In this document: in pieces, positions 43,901 to 50,110 of the stretch | How positions within the stretch are numbered: the stretch's first letter is position 1 | How the letters are laid out: each line of letters opens with the position of its first letter | Assembly: GCA_026261815.1 (NCBI GenBank) | Contig: JAMPIT010000434.1 | Span: forward strand, 17,791,001-17,855,000 | Length of the DNA stretch: 64,000 nucleotides | Reading direction: 5' to 3' | Source: Monarcha castaneiventris obscurior | Lineage: Eukaryota; Chordata; Aves; Passeriformes; Monarchidae | Notes under the pieces: generated by a model | The model's database searches: none | What the model saw: the letters and a program-made list of their open reading frames with translations, nothing else | What the model was told of the DNA's origin: nothing | Made by a program: the position numbers and the translations under genes

Positions 43901-46827
43901 GAAAACAGTCGTAGATGTTACTCGTGGACAAATTAAAACAGTTTTTAATCTGTCACTGGAAGGTTTGTATAAAGTGATCTGCCAAGTGCAAGGCACATTT
44001 TGGAAAGAAATGTCTCAATTATACTACGTATGCTAAACAGAACCTTTTTTAATAGAGAAATTCTATGTTAGAAAAATGTTTCCAGATGAGCAACTTCAGC
44101 TGACAGAGGACTGGAAGTGCAAAGACCTAGTGGAAGACTGTTAAACACATACCATCATCTTCCTTGTTTTCCAGTGGAACGCTCCACGCAATCAGGTTCC
44201 TCGCTGTCCGTCCCTCTTCTGCCACTATTTTCCTCACTTTGTCATGGCTGTTGGAGCGTTGGAAAGAAGCCTGAAAACCAGAAATACGTGGATGGGCAAA
44301 TAAGAAAGAGAAATCTTTGGTTTGATATGTTAATTTCACCCACTATGTGGTTACACCATCCAAAGTGGGGTGCACAGGTGCTGAATTTTCCTCAAATATC
44401 TGAAACAGGTGTATGCATCCATTTTCATCCCCATTTTTCTGCATATGAGCAGATTGATTCATCAACATGTCATGGGAGTTACTACCCAGCCCTCAATATG
44501 GATATGCCTAGACCACATCACTTTCATTTATTTGCTTGTCAATGCTGCTGGAGCATCAGAGCAGACTTCACAAATGTTGTAACTACCTTGAGTCAATCAG
44601 AACTAATTATACAAGCTAAAGGCTGCACAAGACCAAAATACATGTGTTAGTGACTGGTGAGAGCCTGGAGAAAGGCATGAGATTTATGGGAACCATCTGA
44701 AACCTATATAAAAGCCCACCTCTCTCACTGAGAAGAACCTAGAAAGTGTTTCCTGGCAACTGTGATGGGCTGCAAGTACTCAAAGACAGAATAAGAGACA
44801 GAGGGGATGCACTTTATTTACCTAATAAACATATTTCTTTGCTCTTGTGAAATGCACCATCACAAGACATTTGAAACCAAATACATTAAGAAGCATTTGT
44901 ATCAACTGACAGATGTCAATCAGATAAAATCTTGCCTCTTGTACAGTGTAGGAAAGTTAATCCTCAGAAAATAATTTGCAGCAAAGCCAAACTATATATG
45001 GTAATGATAAACTTATGCTCCATGGTAGCACAAAACTGCTGACCACGTTAGCTTTAAACATTGGCAAACTTAACCACAAAGAAGTTAAATAAACCTAAAT
45101 ATTATTTTAGGCACGAACAGACTGATTTCCTACAGGACTAATCAGGAGGTACATTTTTCCTCTTTTCATTCTTACCATCATAAGCTCAAGCCTGCAACCA
45201 CTTCTACATCTTTAGAAAGAAAATACAGTAAAATTACACTAAAAACAAATATAAGAGATGAGTGGCTAGAATTTATCAAGGCAGTAGGAAACAACACAAA
45301 TGAGAAACTCCTTTTACTTTAACACTAATATAATAGTTTTTAACTTGGGTTTCTCTCATCCATATGTCTTCAATTGCCTGTTTGGAAGTCAGAGTGTGCC
45401 ATCTAGTGCTTCACAGACCTGCCCAGAGACACGAGCAGGCAACACAACAGAAAAAAACCAGCACTGCTGTAACAGCAAAGTTTTGGACAACGTAATCCAA
45501 TAAATAGAGCAAATTACATACATTAGCCCAAAGTAACCCAAATAAAGCACATAATAAAGCACATAAAAACCCCAGAATTTGTACTGAACTGGTTCTAGTC
45601 TATCCTTATTCTATAGAACTAATTGCCTATTCTTGCTAGGAATTTTTAGTAAGAGTGACCATTTCTGCTGTAGCAAGTTTGGTTTGGGTTTTTAATCCCT
45701 TGTTGCTTCATGACGTGAGTGTAAAACCTTGCATTAGTCCACAACAAACTAACTTCCTAAATTACTTATTTTTATAGAATCCAGAAAGGCTTAAAAGGAA
45801 ACAGTAAGTATCTCAACATGACATTTCAAGGTATTTTGTATAATTAAACTAGAGCCTAATTTAAAATTCTCATCTCTGTAACTTGGACATCAGTCAAAAG
45901 AAACCAACAAACCCTTGAGGGAGGCCCAAACAGGAGTTAGCAATGAGGAAGTGCACAGCCACTGAGAAGTGAAAGTTGTGCCAAAGGCCATAGCAGGTGT
46001 GAACAGCCTCTTCACTTGACAAGCGTAGTGCCCTCCCTCTTCAAGTGACATGATACTGACACTTGGTTTTTGACTGCTCCTTTAACCTGAATCCCTGCTT
46101 TTTGCTAGTCAATTATCCAAAGAAGTTACCTTCTGCAACGTGCTCTGGATACAATCATCCCTTAGGCCAAAGGAGTGGCCAGAAACAATTCAGCTTTAAA
46201 TAGCAAATGTTTGTTAATTAGTCTGTACTGCTTCTTTTCAAAGCTATAAATACTAAAGGACCTTTTATGAGGATTCTTTTTTTAATGATGTTCATATACA
46301 TAAATACATTGATGTAAACAAACCCACCAGTTTCATCCACTGCATTGCCAAAGAAAATGAACTCAGCTCTAACCTCAGCTCCTTCTAAGAACACCACACT
46401 CTTAAGTGTAAGCAAACATTAAGGTCTTGCACTACAGCACAGGTTGGATGAAAGCAGTTTAAAATGGGAATCAGCTGAAAAAGAATGAATGCAAAAAAAC
46501 CCACACACTAACACAACTAGAAATGATGCAAAACAGAAGAAATACTCAAATTTGTTCTACAGTAAAATCTCTTTTAGAAGGTTTCTCTCCATAGTGTTAA
46601 TGAATAAAATGTATTAAGCTCCTAGAATCAATACTTTCATAGAAGGTACAAATGAAGCGATTTATTAATGAATCCCAACATGAAAAATTAGCTTTTCTTG
46701 CTGTTGAAAAAATATTCTACCATACAGTGCTACAGTTACTGAATGTCTTACCATCGTGTTATAACCTTCCTCTGCATCAACAGGCTCACTTATTACATTT
46801 TTGGACGACCCCATTGAGTTTTCATAC
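4808..46827 (-). CDS. SCAPER: SCAPER, S-phase cyclin A-associated protein in the ER (5' part of gene, residues 1-837)
   Basis: Nineteen exons joined in phase give 837 residues starting MASFQRSNSHDKV, which matches vertebrate SCAPER along its whole length as I recall it. In order: a conserved N-terminal domain (about 65-165, including RARYWAFLFDNLRRAVDEIY), an RxL-type motif RRSLNF (197-202), a low-complexity region (about 205-400), an acidic stretch (about 455-470), a long charged coiled coil (about 540-790) and a C2H2 zinc finger (C795, C798, H811, H817). The vertebrate protein is about 1400 residues, so the C-terminal exons lie left of the window. Family knowledge: SCAPER is ER-associated, binds cyclin A/CDK2, acts with TTC5 and CCR4-NOT in tubulin mRNA decay, and loss in humans causes retinal degeneration with intellectual disability. 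The gene diverges from RCN2. The shorter introns not listed separately hold nothing I recognise. Confidence 0.97.
4916..6081 (-). other. SCAPER intron splitting the zinc finger
   Basis: A 1166-bp intron between the two Cys and the two His codons of the finger. Contains a moderately GC-rich patch at about 5400-5520 that I cannot assign; otherwise nothing recognised. Confidence 0.7.
6082..6234 (-). CDS. SCAPER: SCAPER coding exon, residues 751-801 (zinc finger cysteines)
   Basis: 51 codons encoding HDESIRRHMEQIEQRKEKAA, then ELSSGRHANTDYAPKLTPYE and RKKQCSLCNVM. C795 and C798 are the first two zinc ligands. Acceptor TCCATTCAG, donor GTAATG then GTAAGT. Confidence 0.97.
6345..6426 (-). CDS. SCAPER: SCAPER coding exon, residues 723-750 (coiled coil)
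   Basis: Encodes RDREERLAALTAAQQEAMEE then LQKKIQLK. Acceptor CTCTTGGTTAG, donor CTGAAG then GTATGA. 82 bp; its first base completes Arg723. Confidence 0.96.
8424..8462. repeat. A-rich low-complexity tract
   Basis: Runs of A broken by single or paired G. It could be the tail of an old retroposed sequence, but no donor sequence is recognisable beside it. Confidence 0.8.
8931..8969 (+). repeat. Possible degraded CR1 3' end
   Basis: AAGGATCCCTTCCAACTCAC followed by CCATCTCATTGTGATTTT resembles the last ~40 bp of CR1 in sense orientation. The sequence upstream is too diverged to confirm. Confidence 0.35.
9980..10122 (-). CDS. SCAPER: SCAPER coding exon, residues 676-723 (coiled coil)
   Basis: Encodes ERKRALEAERQARVEELLMK, then RKEQEARIEQQRQEKEKARE and DAARERA. 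Acceptor CTGGCTAG, donor AGCCAG then GTAACT. 143 bp, leaving two bases of Arg723. The intron to its 5' side (10123-10268) is only 146 bp. Confidence 0.97.
10269..10424 (-). CDS. SCAPER: SCAPER coding exon, residues 624-675 (coiled coil)
   Basis: 52 codons encoding VNEIAFINTLEAQNKRHDVL, then NKLKEYEQRLNELQEERQRR and QEEKQARDEAVQ. Acceptor TGTTTGCAG, donor GTTCAG then GTACAA. Phase 0 at both ends. Confidence 0.97.
10425..12780 (-). other. SCAPER intron carrying a solo LTR
   Basis: A 2356-bp intron. The only identified element is the LTR at about 11685-12138, in antisense to SCAPER. The rest is AT-rich and unassigned. Confidence 0.75.
11685..12138 (+). mobile_element. Solo LTR of an avian endogenous retrovirus, internally shortened
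   Basis: Starts TGTGCTGGTTTTGGCTGGGA and ends near GCCGGCTGGGGTTAAACCA, matching the two ends of an LTR family I recognise as widespread in birds. Internal landmarks fit the sense orientation: GATAACACAGGGATGTTTTA, ACTGGGGGGAGGTTGG, and ATTAAA at 12005-12010 as polyadenylation signal, before ACCCATGAG. The usual TATATAAA before the ACTGGGG block is degraded, and the U3 portion is shorter than I expect. No internal retroviral genes flank it and no clear target-site duplication is visible, so it is an old solo LTR. Family name not assigned. Confidence 0.8.
12781..12921 (-). CDS. SCAPER: SCAPER coding exon, residues 577-623 (coiled coil)
   Basis: 47 codons encoding EKDVRKWKEELLDQRRRMME then EKLLHAEFKREVQLQAIVKK and AQEEEAK. 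Acceptor CTGTACAG, donor GCTAAG then GTAAGT. Identical or nearly so to mammalian SCAPER. Confidence 0.97.
13356..13467 (-). CDS. SCAPER: SCAPER coding exon, residues 539-576 (coiled coil start)
   Basis: Encodes TIAESKKKHEEKQMKAQQLR followed by EKLREEKTLKLQKLMER: charged, heptad-like, the start of the long coiled coil. Acceptor TATTAAAAG, donor GAGAGG then GTAAGC. 112 bp. Confidence 0.96.
13795..13912 (-). CDS. SCAPER: SCAPER coding exon, residues 500-539
   Basis: Encodes ARESWRQSNSWGDRVEEEPA then RPPGHGIHMHEKLSSPSRKR. Acceptor TTATCTGTGCAG, donor CAAAAG then GTGCTG. 118 bp, entering with two bases of Ala500 and ending with two bases of Arg539. SSPSRKR is a candidate CDK-type Ser-Pro site. 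Confidence 0.96.
14353..14428 (-). CDS. SCAPER: SCAPER coding exon, residues 475-500
   Basis: A 76-bp exon encoding ANMGNGSISFCGLSMDWNDV then LADYE. Acceptor AAATTTCAG, donor TGAAG then GTAAAT. Matches the SCAPER block SFCGMSMDWNDVLADYEARESW across the junction with the next exon. Confidence 0.95.
14901..15071 (-). CDS. SCAPER: SCAPER coding exon, residues 418-474 (acidic helix)
   Basis: Encodes SMAEVLAKKEELADRLEKAN and an acidic run ending NDINIETDNDSDFS, almost identical to mammals. Acceptor TTTCCTACAG, donor TTCTCT then GTGAGT. 171 bp, phase 0 at both ends. Predicted helical or coiled-coil by composition. Confidence 0.97.
15072..16660 (-). other. SCAPER intron, 1589 bp
   Basis: Unique-looking AT-rich sequence; no repeat, RNA or hidden exon recognised. 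Confidence 0.65.
16661..16879 (-). CDS. SCAPER: SCAPER coding exon, residues 345-417
   Basis: 73 codons, phase 0 at both ends. It begins FTASEANGS and ends ETEMDPSDISN, which matches the conserved MDPSDISN motif preceding SMAEVLAKK. Acceptor CTCTTGTTAG, donor TCAAAT then GTGAGT. The middle is a poorly conserved Ser/Thr-rich linker. Confidence 0.93.
17300..17562 (-). CDS. SCAPER: SCAPER coding exon, residues 257-344
   Basis: A 263-bp exon encoding RKDAEGWETVQRGRPVRSRS, then a less conserved Ser/Glu-rich stretch with GDSDKENV, ending TERTQ. Acceptor TTTTCATGTAG, donor ACTCAG then GTCAGT. Start and end are conserved with mammalian SCAPER; the middle diverges, as is usual in this linker. Confidence 0.94.
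17563..23698 (-). other. SCAPER GC-AG intron, 6136 bp
   Basis: Begins (minus) GCAAGT at 23698 and ends ATGTAG before 17562. Contains moderately GC-rich, unassigned patches at about 19530-19880, 20850-21050 and 21780-21960. No further exon or named repeat was recognised. Confidence 0.75.
23699..23859 (-). CDS. SCAPER: SCAPER coding exon, residues 203-257, with a GC donor
   Basis: Encodes NPAVTISATRLAPSGVSWAD then KVKANHG... ending RKND after splicing; RLAPxGVSWADKVKA is a SCAPER signature. Acceptor TTCATTTAG. No GT donor keeps the frame: the exon must end AAAAATG, followed by GCAAGT, which is the consensus for GC-AG introns. The split codon G|AT then restores RKND-RKDAEGWETV with the next exon, as expected for the family. 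Confidence 0.92.
23860..25800 (-). other. SCAPER intron, 1941 bp
   Basis: AT-rich; a poly(A) stretch lies near 24767-24779. Nothing else recognised. Confidence 0.65.
25801..25917 (-). CDS. SCAPER: SCAPER coding exon, residues 164-203 (RxL-like motif)
   Basis: Encodes PTSLAWEVKKMSPGRHVIPS and SPSTDR..., ending NARRSLNFG. Acceptor TTTGCAG, donor TTTTGG then GTATGA. The sequence contains Ser-Pro sites (S176, S184) and RRSLNF (197-202), which fits the cyclin-docking pattern [RK]xLx(hydrophobic). Whether this docks cyclin A is inference. Confidence 0.95.
26368..26468 (-). CDS. SCAPER: SCAPER coding exon, residues 131-164
   Basis: Encodes EVLMMLDNYVRDFKALIDWI followed by QLQEKLEKADAQSR, nearly identical to mammalian SCAPER. 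Acceptor TTGCTTTTCAG, donor AGCAG then GTAATT. 101 bp, phase 0 to phase 2. It completes the N-terminal helical domain. Confidence 0.97.
28934..29165. promoter_or_regulatory. Intronic CpG-rich patch with CCAAT-box cluster, candidate promoter or enhancer
   Basis: About 185 bp (28980-29165) is dense in CpG while the flanking intron is AT-rich. Directly to its left are four NF-Y type boxes: CCAAT at 28934-28938 and 28946-28950, and ATTGG (CCAAT on minus) at 28949-28953 and 28968-28972. Reading minus, a GTGAGTATG donor-like site follows at 28804, so a minus-strand alternative first exon of about 28805-29150 is possible. No exon or protein similarity is visible. Direction and activity are inference. 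Confidence 0.5.
30467..30490 (+). repeat. (GTAT)n microsatellite
   Basis: Tandem GTAT units of roughly six copies, preceded by short (CA)n and (AT)n runs from about 30438. Confidence 0.9.
34398..34595 (-). CDS. SCAPER: SCAPER coding exon, residues 65-130 (conserved N-terminal domain)
   Basis: Encodes 66 residues including KSPTKTRQPRKVDLRARYWA and the conserved LFDNLRRAVDEIYVTCESDQ block. Acceptor TTGTTTTCAG, donor TGCAAG then GTAAGG. 198 bp, phase 0 at both ends. This is the most conserved part of the N-terminal domain. Confidence 0.97.
34596..38226 (-). other. SCAPER intron, 3631 bp
   Basis: AT-rich; includes a short ATGGG/GGGAT tandem at 35141-35157. No gene, RNA or transposon recognised. 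Confidence 0.65.
38227..38297 (-). CDS. SCAPER: SCAPER coding exon, residues 41-64
   Basis: A 71-bp exon encoding a basic segment, KSKWQSGGKTKRVTQGTHKT then AKQ. Acceptor TTCTCCCACAG, donor CAG then GTATCT. It takes the phase left by the previous exon (two bases complete Gly41) and ends in phase 0. The segment aligns with the human SCAPER stretch GGKSKRTIQGTHKTTKQ. Confidence 0.93.
38298..44152 (-). other. SCAPER intron, 5855 bp
   Basis: Contains one CR1 fragment (43303-43495). The rest is AT-rich with no supported gene. Confidence 0.65.
43303..43495 (-). mobile_element. CR1 LINE 3' fragment
   Basis: Begins AATCACAGAACAGCTGAGGT then TGGAAGGAACCTCTAGAGAT, and continues through the typical GGGCAACTGGTTCC segment. 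This is the reverse complement of a CR1 3' end, so the element is on the minus strand, parallel to SCAPER. Typical 5' truncation. Confidence 0.85.
44153..44270 (-). CDS. SCAPER: SCAPER coding exon, residues 2-41 (N-terminus)
   Basis: Encodes ASFQRSNSHDKVRKIVAEE onward to ENKEDDG, matching the SCAPER N-terminus closely. Acceptor GGTTTTCAG, donor GATGATG then GTATGT. Length 118 bp; it ends with one base of codon 41. Confidence 0.95.
44271..46751 (-). other. SCAPER intron after the start-codon exon, 2481 bp
   Basis: AT-rich; nothing recognised. A 177-codon plus-strand open frame beginning at 44117 overlaps the SCAPER coding exon in antisense and has no similarity I know. Confidence 0.65.
46752..46827 (-). 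CDS. SCAPER: SCAPER exon carrying the start codon (ATG 46754-46752)
   Basis: The exon ends ...AACACGATG followed by a consensus donor GTAAGA, and the next exon begins GCT TCT TTC CAA, giving M-ASFQ as in other SCAPER proteins. The ATG has a strong context (A at -3, G at +4 after splicing). The acceptor is placed after TTTATTTTGACACAG, giving 76 bp. Human SCAPER, as I recall, begins MMASF; here the preceding codon is ACG. An in-frame ATG also lies at 46814-46812 and the frame is open to the exon's 5' end, so a 20-residue N-terminal extension is possible. Confidence 0.65.
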
Positions 46828-48637
46828 CTGTGTCAAAATAAATGCAATTCATTATTTTACCTTAAACCATTTCCAAAACTACTTTTAGCTTGCTGGGAAC
46901 ATCTAGGTCATGGACATGAGATTAACACAGTAAGGTTTGCAGAAGATAATTTTATTTGTGAAGTGTTTGCATTGCTCCTTACTAAAAACAGCCAAAAGTC
47001 CAAAAAGAAAACAAAAAGAGAGTGACACTACAGAAAAATGTAATTTTATATGTGGTTAGATAGTAAACAGTATGAAGAATATTAAAACTTTCAAACAAAT
47101 CATTGCATGGACTGCTCTAGAACAGTGATGCAAGCAGAATAATCTTTCCTGTGACAGAGAACTGGGCAAGTTGGTTTTTAGTGCAAAAAGAAAAATGAAT
47201 CAGAGATGTACTAACAATGAGCAGCAGTTAATTACTGATGAAGCAAAATAAAACTGAAACTCCTGTTCTCATTTAACTGTAAGATGTGAAGGCTCCTGTA
47301 CAAGTCAGCTCTGAGAAAGTGAATAGTTTATGCAGCTATGAATACAGAACCATTGCCAAGAGTGAAGAAAGTATACAGAAGTAAATATTTATAGGTTTAT
47401 CAAGAGATTCCAGAACAGTGTTAACAATTCTGAAATAAAGTTAAACCCTCGGCTTCAAGGTTGATAAATTCTAGACAGCTGCTGATTTGAGTGCAAACTC
47501 TCTAATCCTACTCTTCAGAAGCATCAGATGCTAAAATGGATATTAAAGACACTTCTTAATTATCCAAAATTAGGTAAAATCTAAGATTAACCTTTAATCA
47601 GATCCTAGGTCAGATTTTGTCGGCCTTTACCATTAATGACACTGCTTTAAGAAGGCTGTTCACCTGTTCTCAGTTTACATAAATGGCTGAATTTTCTAAA
47701 AGGATACAGCCCAACCTGTGTCAACAAGCCCACAGATGTCCGTGTGCCTTAAGACCACCTATTAAACCCACACAAACCAGAATGTTCTGCAGTTAGATGA
47801 AGGAAGCTGAGTTTTTGAAAACAAAGATTGTACTTTAGCATCACTTCAGGCATCAGAACAGGGCCACCACTGAGTCTTCAAACACAGGCATCGTAGAAAA
47901 CGCCTTTTGTACACCAAACTGACTTGACTGTAATCGAGGTATAATAAAAGCTAATTAAACCGACATATACATTTGAGGAAAAAACATGAGGACCCACGTA
48001 TTTTCCCAGTAGGGCACGGCATTTGGAAATAATGCAGAAACAAGAACCTGTATTTAGTGAACTGCATAGAGCAGACGGACCCTGAGTACACTGCGAGACC
48101 TTCCGTGCTGTCAGCCGTGATTTTGTCTCTGACAGCAAAGGAAGGCCACGGGTTTATGCTAGGAACGACACTGATAGTTTCTGAGATGCAAATACTCATA
48201 CACCGTGTGGCATTTTATACGAATGCACAGTGAATTTCCTCAGCGCGGCTGCCTCTCCCCACACACACACACAACTCCCACTCCGGACGGGTGGGCCTGC
48301 ACAGCCTAAAGGACCGTCGGGTTCACAAGCACCGGGAACCCCCTCAGGCTGAGTCCGAGTCTCCCCGCAGGCAGTGCGAGAATGACGGGAGGGGCTGCCT
48401 CAGACGGACGGCCCGCTTCCCTCTCACGGCACGGCCTGACCCACACCCACCGCTCCCGGTCGCCTGTAGCAACCAGGCTGTCCCTCCCCGGTCTCGCCGG
48501 GCCGTGTGGCGGAGCCGCCCGCCGGGGCAGCGCCCAGGGCTGTCGGGCTGAGGGGGGCCGAGCCCGGCCCGCCGCCATCTTGCCCGCGCCTCCCACGCGC
48601 TGCCCGCTCGCGCCGGGCCCGCGCGCCGGCCACTCAC
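46828..48637 (-). other. Probable first intron of SCAPER
   Basis: Separates the CpG-island exon from the start-codon exon if the donor at 48637 is used. Has an (AC)n run at 48260-48273 and becomes GC-rich above 48300. Additional 5' UTR exons cannot be excluded. Confidence 0.45.
48571..48581 (-). promoter_or_regulatory. YY1-type motif AAGATGGCGGC
   Basis: In mammalian and avian promoters this motif commonly sits at or just after the start of transcription, in the direction seen here (minus, SCAPER sense). It may mark an alternative SCAPER start. Confidence 0.55.
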
Positions 48638-48684
48638 GCTCTCCGCCGCGCCGCGCCGTCCCGCCCGCGCGCGTCCCGCCGCGC
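48638..48684 (-). other. SCAPER: Candidate SCAPER non-coding first exon (5' UTR), 5' end uncertain
   Basis: Inference. Reading minus, a strong donor (GAGAGC then GTGAGTGG) ends an exon at 48638 inside the CpG island, just downstream of a CRE at 48685-48692. The right edge given here is only the CRE boundary; the real transcription start is not known. A second possibility is a start near the YY1 motif at 48571-48581 with a donor after 48428 (GCC then GTGAGA). Confidence 0.4.
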
Positions 48685-48692
48685 TGACGTCA
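48685..48692. promoter_or_regulatory. CRE (CREB/ATF) palindrome TGACGTCA
   Basis: Perfect full-length CRE within the SCAPER CpG island, 47 bp upstream (in SCAPER orientation) of the candidate exon 1 donor. Confidence 0.75.
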
Positions 48693-48745
48693 TCGCCCCG
48701 CCGGCACCGCCCGCCCGCCGCCGCGCCGGCCCCGCCCGCCCCGCC

Positions 48746-48757
48746 CGCGCATGCGCG
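48746..48757. promoter_or_regulatory. NRF1 site CGCGCATGCGCG
   Basis: Perfect match to the palindromic NRF1 consensus YGCGCAYGCGCR, 54 bp from the CRE, immediately before the 93-bp duplication. Confidence 0.75.
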
Positions 48758-48953
48758 GCTCCCGCCGGTGAAGGCGGCGCCCCCACCGTGCCCTCACCCG
48801 GTCCCGCACCTCCCTCCCGCCTCCCCGTCATGAGGGGACCGCGCTGGGCAGCTCCCGCCGGTGAAGGCGGCGCCCCCACCGTGCCCTCACCCGGTCCCGC
48901 ACCTCCCTCCCGCCTCCCCGTCATGAGGGGACCGCGCTGAGGCAGCTCCCGCC
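48758..48953. repeat. 93-bp tandem duplication (two full copies plus a stub) in the CpG island
   Basis: The unit starting GCTCCCGCCGGTGAAGGCGG at 48758 repeats at 48851 almost without change, and the first nine bases recur at 48945. The near-identity of the copies implies recent duplication. It lies just upstream of the SCAPER promoter motifs and contains GC boxes. Confidence 0.93.
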
Positions 48954-49014
48954 ACCCCTCGGGTCCGGCCAGCTCGGGGCTGCCCTCAGCCCCTGAGAAA
49001 GCGCTGGGGTGCTG

Positions 49015-49640
49015 TCACAGAATGAATTCGGTTGGAAAAGGCCTCTGAGGTCATCGAGTCCCACGTATGACCGAACACCACCTTGTCACCTAGACCATGG
49101 CACCAAGTGCCACATCCAGTCTTTACTTAAACACCTCCAGGGACAGTGACTCCACCACCTCCGTGAGTAGCCAATGTCTAATCACTGTCTCTGTGAAGAA
49201 ATTCCTCCAAAATGTTCGACCTAAATCTCCCCTGGTGCAGTTTGAGGCCATCCCCTCTCATTCTGTCACCATTGCCTGGGAGACCAACCCTCACCTCTTG
49301 TCAGTAAGTTGTGGAGAGCGAGAAGGTACGCCCTGAGCCTCCTTTCCTCCAGGCTGAGCCCCTGCAGCTCCCTCGGCTGCTCCTGGTGCTCCAGACTCTT
49401 CCCCAGCTCCATTCCCTTCTCTGGACACACTCCAGCCCCTTCATGTCTTCCTTGTGGTGAGGGGCCCAAATCTGACCCCAGGGCCTGAGGTGTGGCCTCA
49501 GCAGTGCCCAGCACAGGGCAATGGTCACTGCCCTGGTCCTGCTGCCCTACCATTGCTGGGGCAGCCCAGGTGCCATCGGCCTTCTTGCCCCCCTGGGCTC
49601 AAGTTCAGCTGCTGTCAGCCTGATGTGGCCTCCTGTGCTG
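49015..49640 (-). mobile_element. CR1 LINE fragment, 3' part
   Basis: Begins TCACAGAATGAATTCGGTTG and continues through AGAAATTCCTCC, GGCCATCCCCTCTCATTCTG, the CTCCAGGCTGAGC segment, GGACACACTCCAGCCCCTTC and the GGGCCCAAATCTGACCCCAG segment. This is the reverse complement of CR1 3' UTR and distal ORF2. Many substitutions, so an old insertion. Confidence 0.88.
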
Positions 49641-49789
49641 GTGAGATCACTGAGGCAATGGCAGTCAGCCCCTCAGTGTCCAGCCCTTCCCCACTGCTGG
49701 GAGCTGGGAAAAAGGAAACAGTAAATAACTGTGTGCAATACATGGGGTGTATGTATAATACAGGCACCTAACCCTGGGGTGTAACACTG

Positions 49790-50110
49790 AGGTTTGATTT
49801 GGGCTACTGCATCCAGCTTGTGCACCATACCTGGGGACAGGTGGGGCTTGTGAATAGGTCAGCCTTCCTTATGGGGTCCGTGGCCTGGGAAATGTAATTT
49901 GTGAGGAAACATGGGACAAATGGAATCTATTTAGCCAAAAGAAGACAAAAGGGGATGTCGTAGGAGTGTTCGAGCATGTAAAAGCATGATGTGAAGAGAA
50001 TAATCCATTTCCTCAGTGTGACAGGAATAGTGAGAAGAAAGAGGCCTAAATGATAACCTGGGCAGCTCTGGTTGTCATCTCTAAAACATTAGAAGTCCTA
50101 CAAGGATGGG
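49790..50110 (+). mobile_element. Probable ancient CR1-type LINE fragment, sense
   Basis: GATTTGGGCTACTGCATCCA and the later TTTAGCCAAAAGAAGACAAA... GGGGATGTC segment resemble the CR1 region TTGGGCTGCTGCATCCAGT... CTGGAGAAG in sense orientation, strongly diverged. Boundaries approximate. Confidence 0.5.

Larger units (their letters stand above)
48290..48960. promoter_or_regulatory. CpG island with SCAPER promoter
   Basis: Dense CpG and GC over ~650 bp at the 5' side of SCAPER. Motifs seen: CRE TGACGTCA at 48685-48692; palindromic NRF1 site CGCGCATGCGCG at 48746-48757; YY1-type AAGATGGCGGC on the minus strand at 48581-48571; and many GGGCGG/CCGCCC boxes. No TATA box. The layout fits a broad housekeeping promoter reading minus. 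Exact start site not visible. Confidence 0.8.

Noticed and set aside
44117..44650. 177-codon plus-strand open frame
   Set aside because: It overlaps a certain SCAPER coding exon in antisense, has no recognisable similarity and no supporting splice or promoter context.
48506..48940. Pro/Ala/Arg-rich open frames on both strands of the SCAPER CpG island
   Set aside because: Lack of stop codons is due to GC richness, and the repeated peptide simply reflects the 93-bp tandem duplication.
49266..49553. Open frame within the CR1 at 49.0-49.6 kb as a functional LINE protein
   Set aside because: Short, interrupted and diverged fragment of CR1 sequence; no complete LINE reading frame is present.
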